A stretch of 14,001 nucleotides of DNA from Tychonema litorale BBK16 (GTDB lineage: Bacteria > Cyanobacteriota > Cyanobacteriia > Cyanobacteriales > Microcoleaceae), in NCBI RefSeq assembly GCF_021648855.1, contig NZ_JAKJHX010000037.1, forward strand, positions 26,716 through 40,716, given 5' to 3'. Both the position numbers and the translations under genes were made by a program. Positions 1-8,600 of the stretch are shown here, piece after piece. The first letter of the stretch is position 1. Each line of letters opens with the position of its first letter. Below the pieces are notes generated by a model. The model saw only the letters and a program-made list of their open reading frames with translations. It was not told where the DNA came from and did no database searches.

Positions 1-77
1 GAATTGGGAATGGGGAATTGGGAATCGGGAAATCGGTGATTGGTGATTAGTGATTGCTAATTAGTTATTGCTGATTC
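1..77. repeat. Heptameric tandem repeats (degenerate STRR)
   Basis: The first 77 bases can be cut into eleven consecutive 7-bp units without losing register. They begin with the GAATTGG/GAATGGG type (1-28) and drift into the GTGATTG/GTGATTA type (36-56), then CTAATTA, GTTATTG and CTGATTC. Constant unit length with changing sequence matches the short tandemly repeated repetitive (STRR) sequences of filamentous cyanobacteria. The left end is cut by the window edge. No coding function is proposed. Confidence 0.75.
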
Positions 78-109
78 AATCAACCACTCTTAGTTGTTAG
101 GTATTACCA

Positions 110-179
110 ATGCCCTATGCCCTATGCCCTATGCCCTATGCCCTATGCCCTATGCCCTATGCCCCATGCCCCATGCCCG
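110..179. repeat. Heptameric tandem repeat, ATGCCCT x 7 plus variants
   Basis: There are ten head-to-tail 7-bp units: seven perfect ATGCCCT copies (110-158), two ATGCCCC (159-172) and one ATGCCCG (173-179), followed by CCCAATTCCC-type sequence up to the fabZ stop codon. A plus-strand ORF (94-354) crosses the array, but its Met-Pro-Tyr-Ala-Leu-Cys-Pro periodicity is only the translated repeat. The array lies just 3' of fabZ, where lpxA would usually follow in cyanobacteria, so the operon carries a repeat block here. Confidence 0.9.
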
Positions 180-196
180 ATTCCCAATTCCCAAAT

Positions 197-718
197 TTAA
201 TCTACCATCGAAAAAGTCAATTCCCCTGAACAAGCTTTTTGTCCATCCACTTCAGCCACCGCCTGTACTTTTCCGAAGCGTCGGCGTTTTACCCATAGCA
301 ATTCCACAGTCATTACCAACTGATCGCCCGGTACAACTTGACGACGGAACTTGACTTGATCGATGCCAGTAAACATCCACAATCCTTGGTCAATATCAGG
401 CAATTGACCTAGAATAATACCGCCCACTTGAGCCATCGCTTCCACAATTAATACCCCAGGCATAATCGGCCTTCCTGGAAAATGCCCTTGGAAATGCGGT
501 TCGTTGAAAGTCACATTTTTAATACCTATAGCCCGCACTCCCGGCACATAATCAATAATCTTATCTACCAGTGCAAAAGGATAGCGGTGAGGCAATAGTT
601 TTTGAATTTCTTCCACAGTAAAAGTGGATTTAACGATCGCAGAATCCTGACTATTCTCGGTTAGAACAGATTCAGAATTAGCATGATTGGGGGTGTTAAC
701 TTCAGTCAGCGTAGACAT
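197..718 (-). CDS. fabZ: 3-hydroxyacyl-[acyl-carrier-protein] dehydratase FabZ
   Basis: FabZ dehydrates (3R)-hydroxyacyl-ACP to trans-2-enoyl-ACP in cytosolic type II fatty acid synthesis, and so helps set the acyl-ACP pool shared with lipid A synthesis. The 173 residues form a single hotdog fold. The LPHRYPF motif is at 42-48, the catalytic His in GHFPGRP is H79, and the catalytic Glu in [12 protein letters not shown] is E93. About 30 polar, low-complexity residues precede the conserved core, a little longer than the E. coli enzyme (about 151 aa). The ATG at 718 is the only sensible start. The gene lies 48 bp downstream of lpxC on the same strand, which suggests co-transcription. Family assignment is very secure. 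Confidence 0.96.
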   Translation of the reverse strand: MSTLTEVNTPNHANSESVLTENSQDSAIVKSTFTVEEIQKLLPHRYPFALVDKIIDYVPGVRAIGIKNVTFNEPHFQGHFPGRPIMPGVLIVEAMAQVGGIILGQLPDIDQGLWMFTGIDQVKFRRQVVPGDQLVMTVELLWVKRRRFGKVQAVAEVDGQKACSGELTFSMVD

Positions 719-766
719 TAAATCGCGTGTTAGATGGTGAATGGTAACAGAGATATTGAAAATGGA

Positions 767-1603
767 TCAAGCTTGGGATCTCAGGGCTAAACCAAGTTGG
801 ATGTGCAGATTGTGACTGGCTTTGTATGCCAAGTAGTGAGCTGTTGGCCAAGTTCCTAGCAGACTGAGGTCGCCTACTAAGTCTAGGATTTTATGGCGTA
901 CTGGTTCATTTGTAAATCTCAAGGGCGGGTTGAGCCAGCCGGATCGATCGCAAACTAGGGCGTTTTCTAGGCTACCACCTTTGATCAAACCTGCTTGTCG
1001 CAATTGGTCAACTTGGCGAGCAAGTCCAAAAGTCCGAGCTGGGGCGATCGCACTAGCAAAACTTTCTGCCTCTGGCGACCAACTGTACCATTGATTGCCG
1101 ATCGCGGGTTCATCAAAATCAATTCCGTAGCTAAACCGAGTTTCCGCAGCAGGCAAAGCGGCCACAAAAGCATCCCCATGACGCACCCAAATCGGTTCAG
1201 TCAGTACGAATGAGGGATTTGGATCTTCCTGGGATGTTTGAGGAATTAGGCCACTATGGGCGATCGCCTCCACCCAAACCAGGGCAGAACCGTCCAGCAG
1301 AGGCACTTCCTGCCCATCAACCTCAATTCGAGCATTATCCACTCCCATGCCAGCCAAAGCCGCTAACAGATGCTCTACAGTGCGAATTTGAGCATTATCT
1401 ATACCTGTTAATTCAGTCGAAAGAGCAGTCTGAGATACGGCTTCAACTTTGGCAGGAATGATTGGATCACCGGGCAAATCGGTTCTGACAAAATAGCGGC
1501 CTTCCCCAAGGTTGGCGGGCAACACTCGAACGTGAGTTGGTTCGCCACTGTGCAAACCGATTCCCGACAGTTCAAATTCAGATGCCAATGTACTTTGAGT
1601 CAT
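767..1603 (-). CDS. lpxC: UDP-3-O-acyl-N-acetylglucosamine deacetylase LpxC
   Basis: LpxC is the zinc-dependent committed enzyme of lipid A synthesis: it removes the acetyl group from UDP-3-O-acyl-GlcNAc in the cytosol. The 278 residues cover both LpxC sub-domains. By family comparison the zinc ligands are H78 (in TVEHLLAAL), H237 and D241 (in [11 protein letters not shown]), with E77 as catalytic base. [13 protein letters not shown] (K208) and H264 (KASHNLH) are the other expected active-site positions. The C-terminus is shorter than in the E. coli enzyme (305 aa), which is common in cyanobacteria. The gene sits between bamA (260-bp repeat-filled gap) and fabZ (48-bp gap), all on the minus strand. 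No strong Shine-Dalgarno sequence is visible before the ATG at 1603. Confidence 0.96.
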   Translation of the reverse strand: MTQSTLASEFELSGIGLHSGEPTHVRVLPANLGEGRYFVRTDLPGDPIIPAKVEAVSQTALSTELTGIDNAQIRTVEHLLAALAGMGVDNARIEVDGQEVPLLDGSALVWVEAIAHSGLIPQTSQEDPNPSFVLTEPIWVRHGDAFVAALPAAETRFSYGIDFDEPAIGNQWYSWSPEAESFASAIAPARTFGLARQVDQLRQAGLIKGGSLENALVCDRSGWLNPPLRFTNEPVRHKILDLVGDLSLLGTWPTAHYLAYKASHNLHIQLGLALRSQA

Positions 1604-1624
1604 TAGTCAATTGTTATGAGAATT

Positions 1625-1700
1625 GGGCATAGGGCATAGGGCATTGGTAATTGGTAATTGGTAATTGGGAATTGGTAATTGGGAATTGGTAATTGGTAAG
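1625..1700. repeat. Heptameric tandem repeats, GGGCATA/GGTAATT type
   Basis: Ten contiguous 7-bp units fill 1625-1694: GGGCATA twice, GGGCATT once, then GGTAATT and GGGAATT alternating, with a partial unit to 1700. The array begins about 20 bp upstream of the lpxC start codon, so it probably forms much of the leader between bamA and lpxC. The shift from GGGCATA to GGTAATT without a change of register suggests unit-by-unit divergence or fusion of two arrays. Confidence 0.88.
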
Positions 1701-1727
1701 AGACTATGAGACTGTTGGCGAATTCAC

Positions 1728-1825
1728 ATAGATTTCGTAGGTTGGGTAGAGCGTCAGCGAAACCCAACATATTATTTTGAAAGAGTTGGGTTTCGCAAAG
1801 CCTCAACCCAACCTACGAAATCTAT
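1728..1825. repeat. 98-bp hairpin (inverted repeat) element
   Basis: The outer arms are perfect 20-bp complements: ATAGATTTCGTAGGTTGGGT at 1728-1747 and its reverse complement at 1806-1825. A mismatched segment follows inward, then a second perfect 12-bp stem, GCGAAACCCAAC at 1757-1768 with GTTGGGTTTCGC at 1785-1796. The loop is 1769-1784 and contains ATATTATTTT. The GTAGGTTGGGT/AACCCAAC wording resembles palindromic repeats scattered in cyanobacterial genomes, so it may be a MITE-like or REP-like element. No T-tract follows either arm, so it is not an obvious intrinsic terminator. It lies between heptamer arrays in the bamA-lpxC gap. Confidence 0.88.
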
Positions 1826-1830
1826 TCCCG

Positions 1831-1858
1831 ATGCCCGATGCCCTATGCCCAATTCCCA
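1831..1858. repeat. Short heptamer array next to the bamA stop
   Basis: Four in-register 7-bp units, ATGCCCG, ATGCCCT, ATGCCCA and ATTCCCA, end 5 bp from the bamA stop codon. They are the same family as the large array at 110-179 and, in reverse complement, the GGGCATA units at 1625-1645. Confidence 0.75.
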
Positions 1859-1863
1859 ATCAT

Positions 1864-4251
1864 TTAGAATCTCTCACCAATTCCAAAGTGAATTTGATTG
1901 TCACCAGTGTCATTGATACCGTAATCAATTCGGATTGGCCCTAACGGAGATTGAATCCGCACGCCAAGTCCGTAACCGTAACCACTACCAGGCTTGTTCC
2001 TGATGCCGGCTGGATCGCCGGGGACATCTTTGCCAGTGCCCAAGTCCGTACCTGCATCCAGAAATAGTGCACCACCGATAAACGAAATAATCGGGAAACG
2101 GTACTCAACACTGGCTTCCAGGAAACTGCGGCCTGCCCCCATGTCACCTTCGTTGTATCCCCGCACTGAGTTAGCGCCACCCAAGGCAAAAGCTTCGTAG
2201 GGAGGCAAATCTCCGAAGATGGTGCCGGCTTTGAAACTGAATGCCAAGGTTTGAGGGCCGGTGGTAAAGTTGGTGTACTTGACTGGGAGATAAAAGCTGT
2301 AACTGGCCCGGAGGCGGTTCATCAGGATGCTACCGGAACCAACAGGAATCGACTGTTCGACCCCAAATCTGAGTAGAGAACCACTGGTGGGACGCAGGGG
2401 GTCATTGCGTTTATCGCGCACAGCACCTGCTTGGAAAGTTGTCAAGTCATCGGAACCGGAATTGCTAAAACTCAACCGATTGCCGAGTTCGTCCTCGGAT
2501 TCTCGTCGGCCTTTGCGATCGGTAATCGCAATCCGTTGATACTGAAATCCTACAGAAGCTGTCCACTCAGATGCGGCAAAAGGATCCCGCGACAAAGGAC
2601 GGGTAAAGTTTACACCTCCACCGGTGCGATTGATGCGAGGGCGATCGTCATTTGGCAATCTAACTTCCTCTTCACCACCATCAAAAATCACGCTGATCGA
2701 TCGCCTTCTAAACGCATTAATCGTATAAGAAGTCCGATAAGGATCGCCCTTAATCCACGGATCCGTAAAACTCACATCAAACAGATTTTGACGTTCCCCG
2801 ATTTGCACCTCAGCGCCCAACTTCTGGTTTCTACCACCGAAGTTTTGCTGCTGATAACTCACCGTACCAAACAAGCCCGTAGCGGAACTTAAACCCGCAC
2901 CAGCAGCCAGAGAACCAGTATTTTTCTCAATCACATTAACGATTACCCTTGCCTTTCTGGGGTCAGTTGTTCCTGGTTCCAGGGCAAGCCGCACGTCTTC
3001 AAAAATCCCCAAACCAAAAACCCGCTTCAAATCCCTTTCCGCTTTGGTGCGGTTGAATATGTCTCCTGGTTTTTGTTCTACTTCACGAGTGATCACAAAG
3101 CGCCTGGTATTGCCACCAATCGGCTTACCAGTGGCATCCGTTGCTTCTCCCTCTTTGTTCAGGAAGCGGACATCAATTGATTCGATCTGACCTTCTGCCA
3201 CTTGCAGTGTGACTGTCCCGTCATCTGCGACTTGCGGGGCTTCAGTGATTTGGCCCAACACAAAGCCGTTATCTTGATACCACGTATTAATTTTTTTTAC
3301 TCCCTCCTCAAAGCGGCGGAGGTTGAGAGTTTTGCCATACTGATCGCGGAAGCTTTCGTCAATGACACTTTGGGGGAGAACTTTCTGACCGGTGATTTGG
3401 ACTCCCCGCAGCACTGGATTTGCCTGCACGATAAAAGTCACCCGCACGCCCAAAGGGGTGTCTTCCGGCACCGCCCGCACATTTTTGAAAAAGCCCGTAG
3501 CAAAAATAGAATTAATGTCTTGTTGCAGTTGGCTACGGTTGGTTGTGCGCCCCGGTTGAGTGGTGATGACTCGGTAAATTTCGCTTTCTAGGTCTCCAGT
3601 CACCCCGCTGACGGTCACTTCTGCCACTAGCACTTGCGGTTGGGCTGGTTCGGTGGGGGCGGGGGTTGGCCTGGGCTGCGGTGCGCCGGGGGGCAACACA
3701 GGAATTGTGGTAGCCGGAGGTGTTGCAGGGGCCGGTCTGGTCTGCGCTGGTCTAGTGGGAGGAATTTGGGCGTTTTGAGTCGTCTCCGATTCGTCTTGTT
3801 TCGCCCGGTCTACTGCGATCGAGGCGGGCAAAACAGCGGCTTCGGAGGGGGGGACTGGGCTGTCATCCTGTTTCACCTCTGGCAGCGCATCTGGGCTAGC
3901 TGATGCGATTCCGGGATTCGATTCTAAATCGGGTTTGAGTTCAAAGCTGGGAGTCGCAATGGGGGGCGACGGTTCGGTGAGTTTGTTTGGGGGTTCGCGA
4001 TCGTCTTCTCCCCTACTGAGGGCAGCAGCAAGTATTTTAAGGGATTGTATTTTACTGGCTTTGACGACTACCCGATTTTCAGGAGGATTTTCAGTTAATT
4101 CTACGGGCGATTCGATCGCGTCAACAGAAGGAATGGCGGCCGAAACTTTCTCTGCTGATTCAGAGTAGGATGTTTGGCCGGAAGCAGAATTTGATAACCC
4201 GAATGTTGCTGAGACAGTAAGAACTGCCACCAATACAGCAGATAAACGCAT
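1864..4251 (-). CDS. bamA: Outer membrane protein assembly factor BamA (Omp85), cyanobacterial type
   Basis: This is the central pore protein that folds beta-barrel proteins into the outer membrane. Visible parts are a signal peptide (about 1-25, ending SASGQ), an acidic and proline-rich linker (about 85-205), three POTRA domains (about 207-277, 278-354 and 355-443) and a 16-strand-type barrel (about 445-795). The barrel carries the conserved loop-6 motif VRGY with Arg697, and the chain ends in an aromatic residue (IGERF) like other outer-membrane barrels. Three POTRAs rather than the proteobacterial five fits cyanobacterial Omp85. At 795 aa it is close to cyanobacterial homologues. It lies between purC and lpxC on the minus strand, the usual cyanobacterial neighbourhood. 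A second, closely related Omp85 paralogue is possible in the genome, so the symbol names the family rather than proven essentiality. Confidence 0.94.
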   Translation of the reverse strand: MRLSAVLVAVLTVSATFGLSNSASGQTSYSESAEKVSAAIPSVDAIESPVELTENPPENRVVVKASKIQSLKILAAALSRGEDDREPPNKLTEPSPPIATPSFELKPDLESNPGIASASPDALPEVKQDDSPVPPSEAAVLPASIAVDRAKQDESETTQNAQIPPTRPAQTRPAPATPPATTIPVLPPGAPQPRPTPAPTEPAQPQVLVAEVTVSGVTGDLESEIYRVITTQPGRTTNRSQLQQDINSIFATGFFKNVRAVPEDTPLGVRVTFIVQANPVLRGVQITGQKVLPQSVIDESFRDQYGKTLNLRRFEEGVKKINTWYQDNGFVLGQITEAPQVADDGTVTLQVAEGQIESIDVRFLNKEGEATDATGKPIGGNTRRFVITREVEQKPGDIFNRTKAERDLKRVFGLGIFEDVRLALEPGTTDPRKARVIVNVIEKNTGSLAAGAGLSSATGLFGTVSYQQQNFGGRNQKLGAEVQIGERQNLFDVSFTDPWIKGDPYRTSYTINAFRRRSISVIFDGGEEEVRLPNDDRPRINRTGGGVNFTRPLSRDPFAASEWTASVGFQYQRIAITDRKGRRESEDELGNRLSFSNSGSDDLTTFQAGAVRDKRNDPLRPTSGSLLRFGVEQSIPVGSGSILMNRLRASYSFYLPVKYTNFTTGPQTLAFSFKAGTIFGDLPPYEAFALGGANSVRGYNEGDMGAGRSFLEASVEYRFPIISFIGGALFLDAGTDLGTGKDVPGDPAGIRNKPGSGYGYGLGVRIQSPLGPIRIDYGINDTGDNQIHFGIGERF

Positions 4252-4282
4252 TTTTGTTCACTTTTTTGGAATCCACACACCA

Positions 4283-4331
4283 CATTAGTCATCAGTCATC
4301 AGTCATTAGTCATTAGTCATTAGTTATTGAG
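4283..4331. repeat. Heptameric tandem repeat, CATTAGT type
   Basis: Six contiguous 7-bp units fill 4283-4324: CATTAGT, CATCAGT, CATCAGT, then CATTAGT three times. A decayed unit (TATTGAG) runs to 4331. The array is 31 bp upstream of the bamA start codon, in the purC-bamA gap. Confidence 0.88.
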
Positions 4332-4347
4332 TAGCTTGAATTTGCCG

Positions 4348-4382
4348 CTGAATGCTAACTGTTGACTGCTGAGTGCTGAATG
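4348..4382. repeat. Heptameric tandem repeat, CTGAATG type
   Basis: Five in-register 7-bp units, CTGAATG, CTAACTG, TTGACTG, CTGAGTG and CTGAATG, form a second array in the same purC-bamA gap. The sequence differs from the CATTAGT block 16 bp away, but the period is the same. Identity between units is moderate, so the call rests on the constant period. Confidence 0.65.
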
Positions 4383-4423
4383 TCCGTGACAAACTGTGCA
4401 ATTGTAGCGCATTCTTCAAGCCT

Positions 4424-5152
4424 CTAGACTTTCTGAGCCAGAACCCGCTGGAGAACTTGCTGATAAGCACTTTCCACAGATCCCAAGTCGCGGCGGAATC
4501 GGTCTTTGTCCATCACACGGGCGTCGGGATCGGTTTCTGCGTTGTCCCACAGTCGGCAAGTATCGGGACTGATTTCGTCGGCGAGGATCAGGTTTTGATG
4601 TTGATCGATGCCGAATTCCAATTTGAAGTCTACCAGGGTGATGCCACACAGGCTGAAAAATTCTTTGAGAATTTCGTTGATTTCTCTGGCGGCGCGATCG
4701 AGTTGGTCTACTTGTTCGGCGCTGGCTAGCTGCATTAGCAGCAGTCTGTCGTGTGTCAGCAGCGGGTCTCCCAAATCGTCATTTTTGTAATAAAACTCGA
4801 CCAGCGGGCGATCGAGCACTGTACCGAGGACAATCCCAGTTTGTTTGCAAAGACTACCGGCGGCAATGTTTCTGACGACGACTTCCAAGGGCAAAATTTG
4901 GACGCGGCAAACTCGCATCTGGTTGGGGGCTGGTGTGTCGATGAAGTGGGTGGGAATGCCTTTGGCTGCTAGCATCCGAAACAGGTGGGCGGATATGGCA
5001 TTGTTGATTTCGCCTTTGCCGGTGATACTGCCGCGTTTTTGGGCGTTAAAGGCTGTGGCGTCGTCTTTGAAGTGAGTCAGCAAAATTTCCCTATCTTCGG
5101 TGGAGTAGAGGATTTTGGCTTTGCCTTCGTAGAGTTTGCGATCGGCTGACAT
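4424..5152 (-). CDS. purC: Phosphoribosylaminoimidazole-succinocarboxamide synthase (SAICAR synthetase) PurC
   Basis: PurC joins aspartate to CAIR with ATP to give SAICAR in de novo purine synthesis, in the cytosol. The 242-residue protein has the family's ATP-binding opening KLYEGKAK (6-13), the EVVVRNIAAGS segment (90-100) and the active-site SPDTCRLWD (195-203). Length matches bacterial single-domain PurC (about 237-245 aa). I choose the ATG at 5152 (start MSADRKLYEG). An upstream in-frame TTG at 5164 would add four residues but is a poorer codon and matches family N-termini less well. It is the first gene of the minus-strand cluster and points away from the signalling genes on its other side. 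Confidence 0.95.
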   Translation of the reverse strand: MSADRKLYEGKAKILYSTEDREILLTHFKDDATAFNAQKRGSITGKGEINNAISAHLFRMLAAKGIPTHFIDTPAPNQMRVCRVQILPLEVVVRNIAAGSLCKQTGIVLGTVLDRPLVEFYYKNDDLGDPLLTHDRLLLMQLASAEQVDQLDRAAREINEILKEFFSLCGITLVDFKLEFGIDQHQNLILADEISPDTCRLWDNAETDPDARVMDKDRFRRDLGSVESAYQQVLQRVLAQKV

Positions 5153-5391
5153 AGTGATGAACAATTTAGATTAGTTTTAGATTTTACAGTAGCTCGATCG
5201 CCTCGGCTGCGGACGAATCAACCATTTGGCAGATTGCACCCACCGATAGATGCGATCGGGGACTGAGGCATGATTTGATTTAGCTTACACGGATTTCGCG
5301 CGATCGACACAATACAATATAGAAAGCACAAGGTACAATTAAATTTATGTATTGCACCTCCCAAAAAAAACATCTATAAAAAGGCTGACTG
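5153..5391. other. Intergenic region between divergent purC and the response-regulator remnant
   Basis: These 239 bp must hold the purC promoter on the minus strand and any promoter for the plus-strand genes. I see no convincing sigma-70 pair, riboswitch or structured RNA. TACAAT occurs twice (5313-5318 and 5334-5339) as possible -10 elements without good -35 partners. Several CGATCG-containing HIP1-like sites are present. Confidence 0.4.
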
Positions 5392-5556
5392 ATGGAAGAA
5401 AAAAAAATTCATATCCTCTTAGTAGAAGATAGAGATAAGGTAGAAGCTTATAATTTAAATGTGGCTGGCTATATTCTTAAACCAGTCACTTTTTCTAGTT
5501 TTGTAGAAGTTATGTCTACACTGAACAAATACTGGATGTTGAACGAAATACCATAA
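5392..5556 (+). pseudogene. Internally deleted response regulator (Rcp1/CheY-like receiver remnant), 54 codons
   Basis: The open frame runs ATG to TAA for 54 codons. Its start, KKIHILLVEDR, is the first strand and acidic pocket of a receiver domain. Its end, AYNLNVAGYILKPV followed by a helix ending in KYWMLNEIP, is the last strand and helix of the Rcp1-type regulators common in cyanobacteria, including the conserved Lys-Pro. About 80-90 residues are missing between them, including the phospho-acceptor Asp and the conserved Thr/Ser. The fusion is in frame. An AAGG ribosome site remains at 5381-5384, 7 nt before the ATG. A deletion through a short GAAGAT-like homology (intact family members often have a Glu-Asp before the AYNL segment) would explain the join; that is inference. 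It lies 102 bp upstream of the hybrid kinase and was probably its neighbouring regulator. A translated, non-phosphorylatable mini-protein cannot be excluded. Confidence 0.85.
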
Positions 5557-5658
5557 AAAATAAAAAAACACAGGCGGGTTTTTAGTGGTGAGACTTGTAT
5601 TTAAAATTATTATTTTCCTCGATCGCAGTTAGTTCGGATAATCCAAGATTTAGTTGTT

Positions 5659-8600
5659 ATGGAAAAACTCCTCAGAATTCTGATAGTTGATGATGATGAA
5701 GTTGATCGAATGTCGGTGACACGAGCACTCAAGTCTGCGAGAGTTTTAGTGGAATTTTCTGAAGCAGGAAACTGCGCCGATGCCCTAAACAAATTATCCA
5801 TAAGCCAAGATGAGATTCTGGCCAACAGACTCTCCAGACAGCAGCAATCTCAAAATTTGAGCGAGGCTCAGAGTACAGAACACCCACTCTTCTCTAATCA
5901 GATATTTGATTGTAAATTTGACTGCATATTCCTAGACTATAGGTTGCCAGATGGGGATGGACTGACTTTGGTACAAGATATCCGGGAAGCTGGGTTTAAA
6001 GTCCCCTTAATTGTACTGACAGGTCAAGGTGACGAACAAATTGCTGTCGCATTGATGAAAGCTGGAGCTTCAGATTATATCGCCAAAGGCAAGCTATCTT
6101 CAGATGCCTTGTCCCGCAGCTTGCACAATGCCATTCGGGTTTACCAGGCCGAATCTCAGGCATTTGATACCAGTCAAAAGCTCAAAGAAAGTGAAGAACG
6201 TTACAGGTTAGTTTTAGAGGGAGTTAATGACGGAATTTGGGATTGGGATTTAACTAAAGATGAAGTATATTGGAACGATCGCCTTTTGGAAATGATCGGT
6301 TTGTCGCGATCGCAATTTGGCAGCACCATAGAAGCTCTCTACACACGCCTCCACCCCGAAGACAAAGACGGCATTATCCACGCGATCAGCGCTCACTTGC
6401 AAGAAAAAATAGACTATAACGTAGAATTTCGCCTGCTGCACTCTTCCGGGGCCTACCGCTACTGCACTTCTCAAGGAAAAGCTCAGCGGAATTCCCAAGG
6501 GAAAGCGGTGCGGATGGCAGGTATGATTAGCGACATTACCGATCGCAAACAAGCGGAAGATGCTCTAGAAAAAGAACGGCAGCAACTAAAGCAAATCATT
6601 AGTTGCGTGCCAGTAGCAATGGCGATGTTCGATACGGAAATGCGCTATGTGGCTAACTCTCAAAAATGGCTGACTCAATTTAATTTGGAGTGGCAGTACC
6701 TGAACAATCTCAGTCATTACGAATTGTTTCCCGATACGCCGAATCGCTGGAAAGTAATGTACCAAAAAGTGTTAAAAGGTGAGATAATTTCTAAGAGCGA
6801 AGATGCTTGGGAACGAGCAGACGGATCTCTGATGTACCTGCGCTGGGCAGCTCACCCTTGGTACAATCCCGAAGGCGAAGTGGGGGGAATTGTCATGGTG
6901 GCCGATCGCATTAATGAGTTGGTGGAAGCGCGAGAAAAAGCTTTGACAGCGAGTCTGGTTAAGTCGCAATTTTTGGCGAATATGAGTCACGAAATTCGCA
7001 CTCCGATGAATGGGGTTTTGGGGATGGCTCAATTGCTGGTAAACGCTCCCCTAGAACCGAAACAGCGAGAGTACGCTCAAACTATTTACCGCAGTGCAGA
7101 ACATTTGTTGAGCGTGATTAATGATATCCTCGATTTCTCTAAAATTGAAGCTGGGGAAATGCGGTTAGAAAAGACTAATTTTGATTTAGATAACTGCATT
7201 GAGTCGGTGGTGGAAATGGTGGCAGCCCTATCAGAGGCAAAAGGTATAGAATTAAATATTGTAGTTGATAGTTCGGTGCCGAGAAAATTAGTTGGTGACT
7301 CCGGCAGGTTAAAGCAAATTTTGCTAAATTTGACTGGCAATGCGATTAAGTTTACCGATCGAGGTCAAGTTTTAGTTCATGTAACTGTTAAACGGGGCGA
7401 CGGTTCTGCCGACAGCAGACAAGCCGCAAAATTGCTATTTTCGGTGCGAGATACGGGGATAGGAATTTCCCCCGAAGGACAGACAAAGCTGTTTCAATCT
7501 TTTTCTCAGGTAGACAGTTCTCCTACGAGGGAACATGGTGGCACTGGTTTGGGTTTGGCAATTTCCAAGCAATTAGTGGAAATAATGGGAGGGGCAATTG
7601 GGGTTCGCAGTACACCCGGCAGTGGTTCGACTTTTTGGTTTGCTGTATCTTTGGAAAAACAGTTGCAAGTCGAGTCTCTGAGACCAGAATTTTCGGGCGC
7701 GAAGCTCTTGGTAGTGTCTGGAAATGCTTTGACGAGGGCGACGGTACGATCGCTCGCTCAAACTTGGGGCGCGCGCTGCGACGAGGCAGAGACGGCCGAG
7801 AAAGCTTTGAGTTGGTTGGAAAAGAATGCAAATCGGGAAATTTATCAGCATTCTGACAATGAGGAAAAGTCTTGCGATGCGGTGCTTATAGACTTGCAAC
7901 TGCCGGATTTGGATGCCCAGGAATTTGGTTTGAAAGTGCGATCGTTCTCGGCAATTGGGCCGTTATTGGCAATCACTTCTTTGCGAGAACAGCCTCAAGC
8001 TGAAGCGCTTTGCAGTCACTGTTTTACCAGCTATTTGGTGAAGCCTGTGAGCGCGAGGCGACTGAAAGAGGCACTGCTGTGGGCCCTGAAGGGACAAAGA
8101 GAATTTGGAACGGAGAAGGGGGATAATACTTGTGCATTATCCAATGCTAATTCTCAATCTTGGAATCCTCCGAATTTGCAGTCATCGCTGAAAATTTTGC
8201 TAGCGGAAGATCACCCGATAAATCAACAAGTTATTGTCGAACAGTTGGCAGTTTTAGGCTATCATGTTGACTGTGCTGCTAACGGGCAAGAAGCCCTGGA
8301 TTTCCTAGGCGATCGCAGTTACGATATCGTGTTAATGGACTGTCAAATGCCGGTACTTGACGGTTACGAAACAACCCAAAAATTGAGGAAAATCGAAAAT
8401 GGCGATCGACATACTTTTGTGGTTGCTTTAACTGCTCACGCCATGCCGGGAGAACGAGAAAAGTGTCTGGCCGCGGGCATGGATGATTACCTCAGCAAAC
8501 CTTTAGATTTAGAGGCTTTGGCAGCAGCATTAAAAAAGTATGAACTAGCAAATATGCAGTCGGACAATCAGTATGAAATTAAAACTATTAATTTAGAATT

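Noticed and set aside
110..179. Possible CRISPR array
   Set aside because: Units are 7 bp, contiguous and without spacers.
94..354. Plus-strand ORF with repeating Met-Pro-Tyr-Ala-Leu-Cys-Pro peptide
   Set aside because: It is the translated 7-bp repeat continuing into antisense fabZ; no family features.
2431..2892. 153-codon plus-strand ORF inside bamA
   Set aside because: It is antisense to the conserved barrel and POTRA coding sequence, with no domain-like composition.
5352..5380. Promoter TTGCAC, 17 bp, TATAAA before the response-regulator remnant
   Set aside because: The -35 matches only 3 of 6, and the start site would fall after the AAGG ribosome site, so it does not fit the ORF it would serve.
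5557..5600. Terminator after the response-regulator remnant (A-rich run, CAGGCGGG, T-run)
   Set aside because: The possible stem is only about six A-T-rich pairs and the central bases do not pair well.
7523..7899. Minus-strand ORFs of 102 and 108 codons inside the kinase
   Set aside because: They lie opposite a well-conserved kinase coding region and show no recognisable domain.
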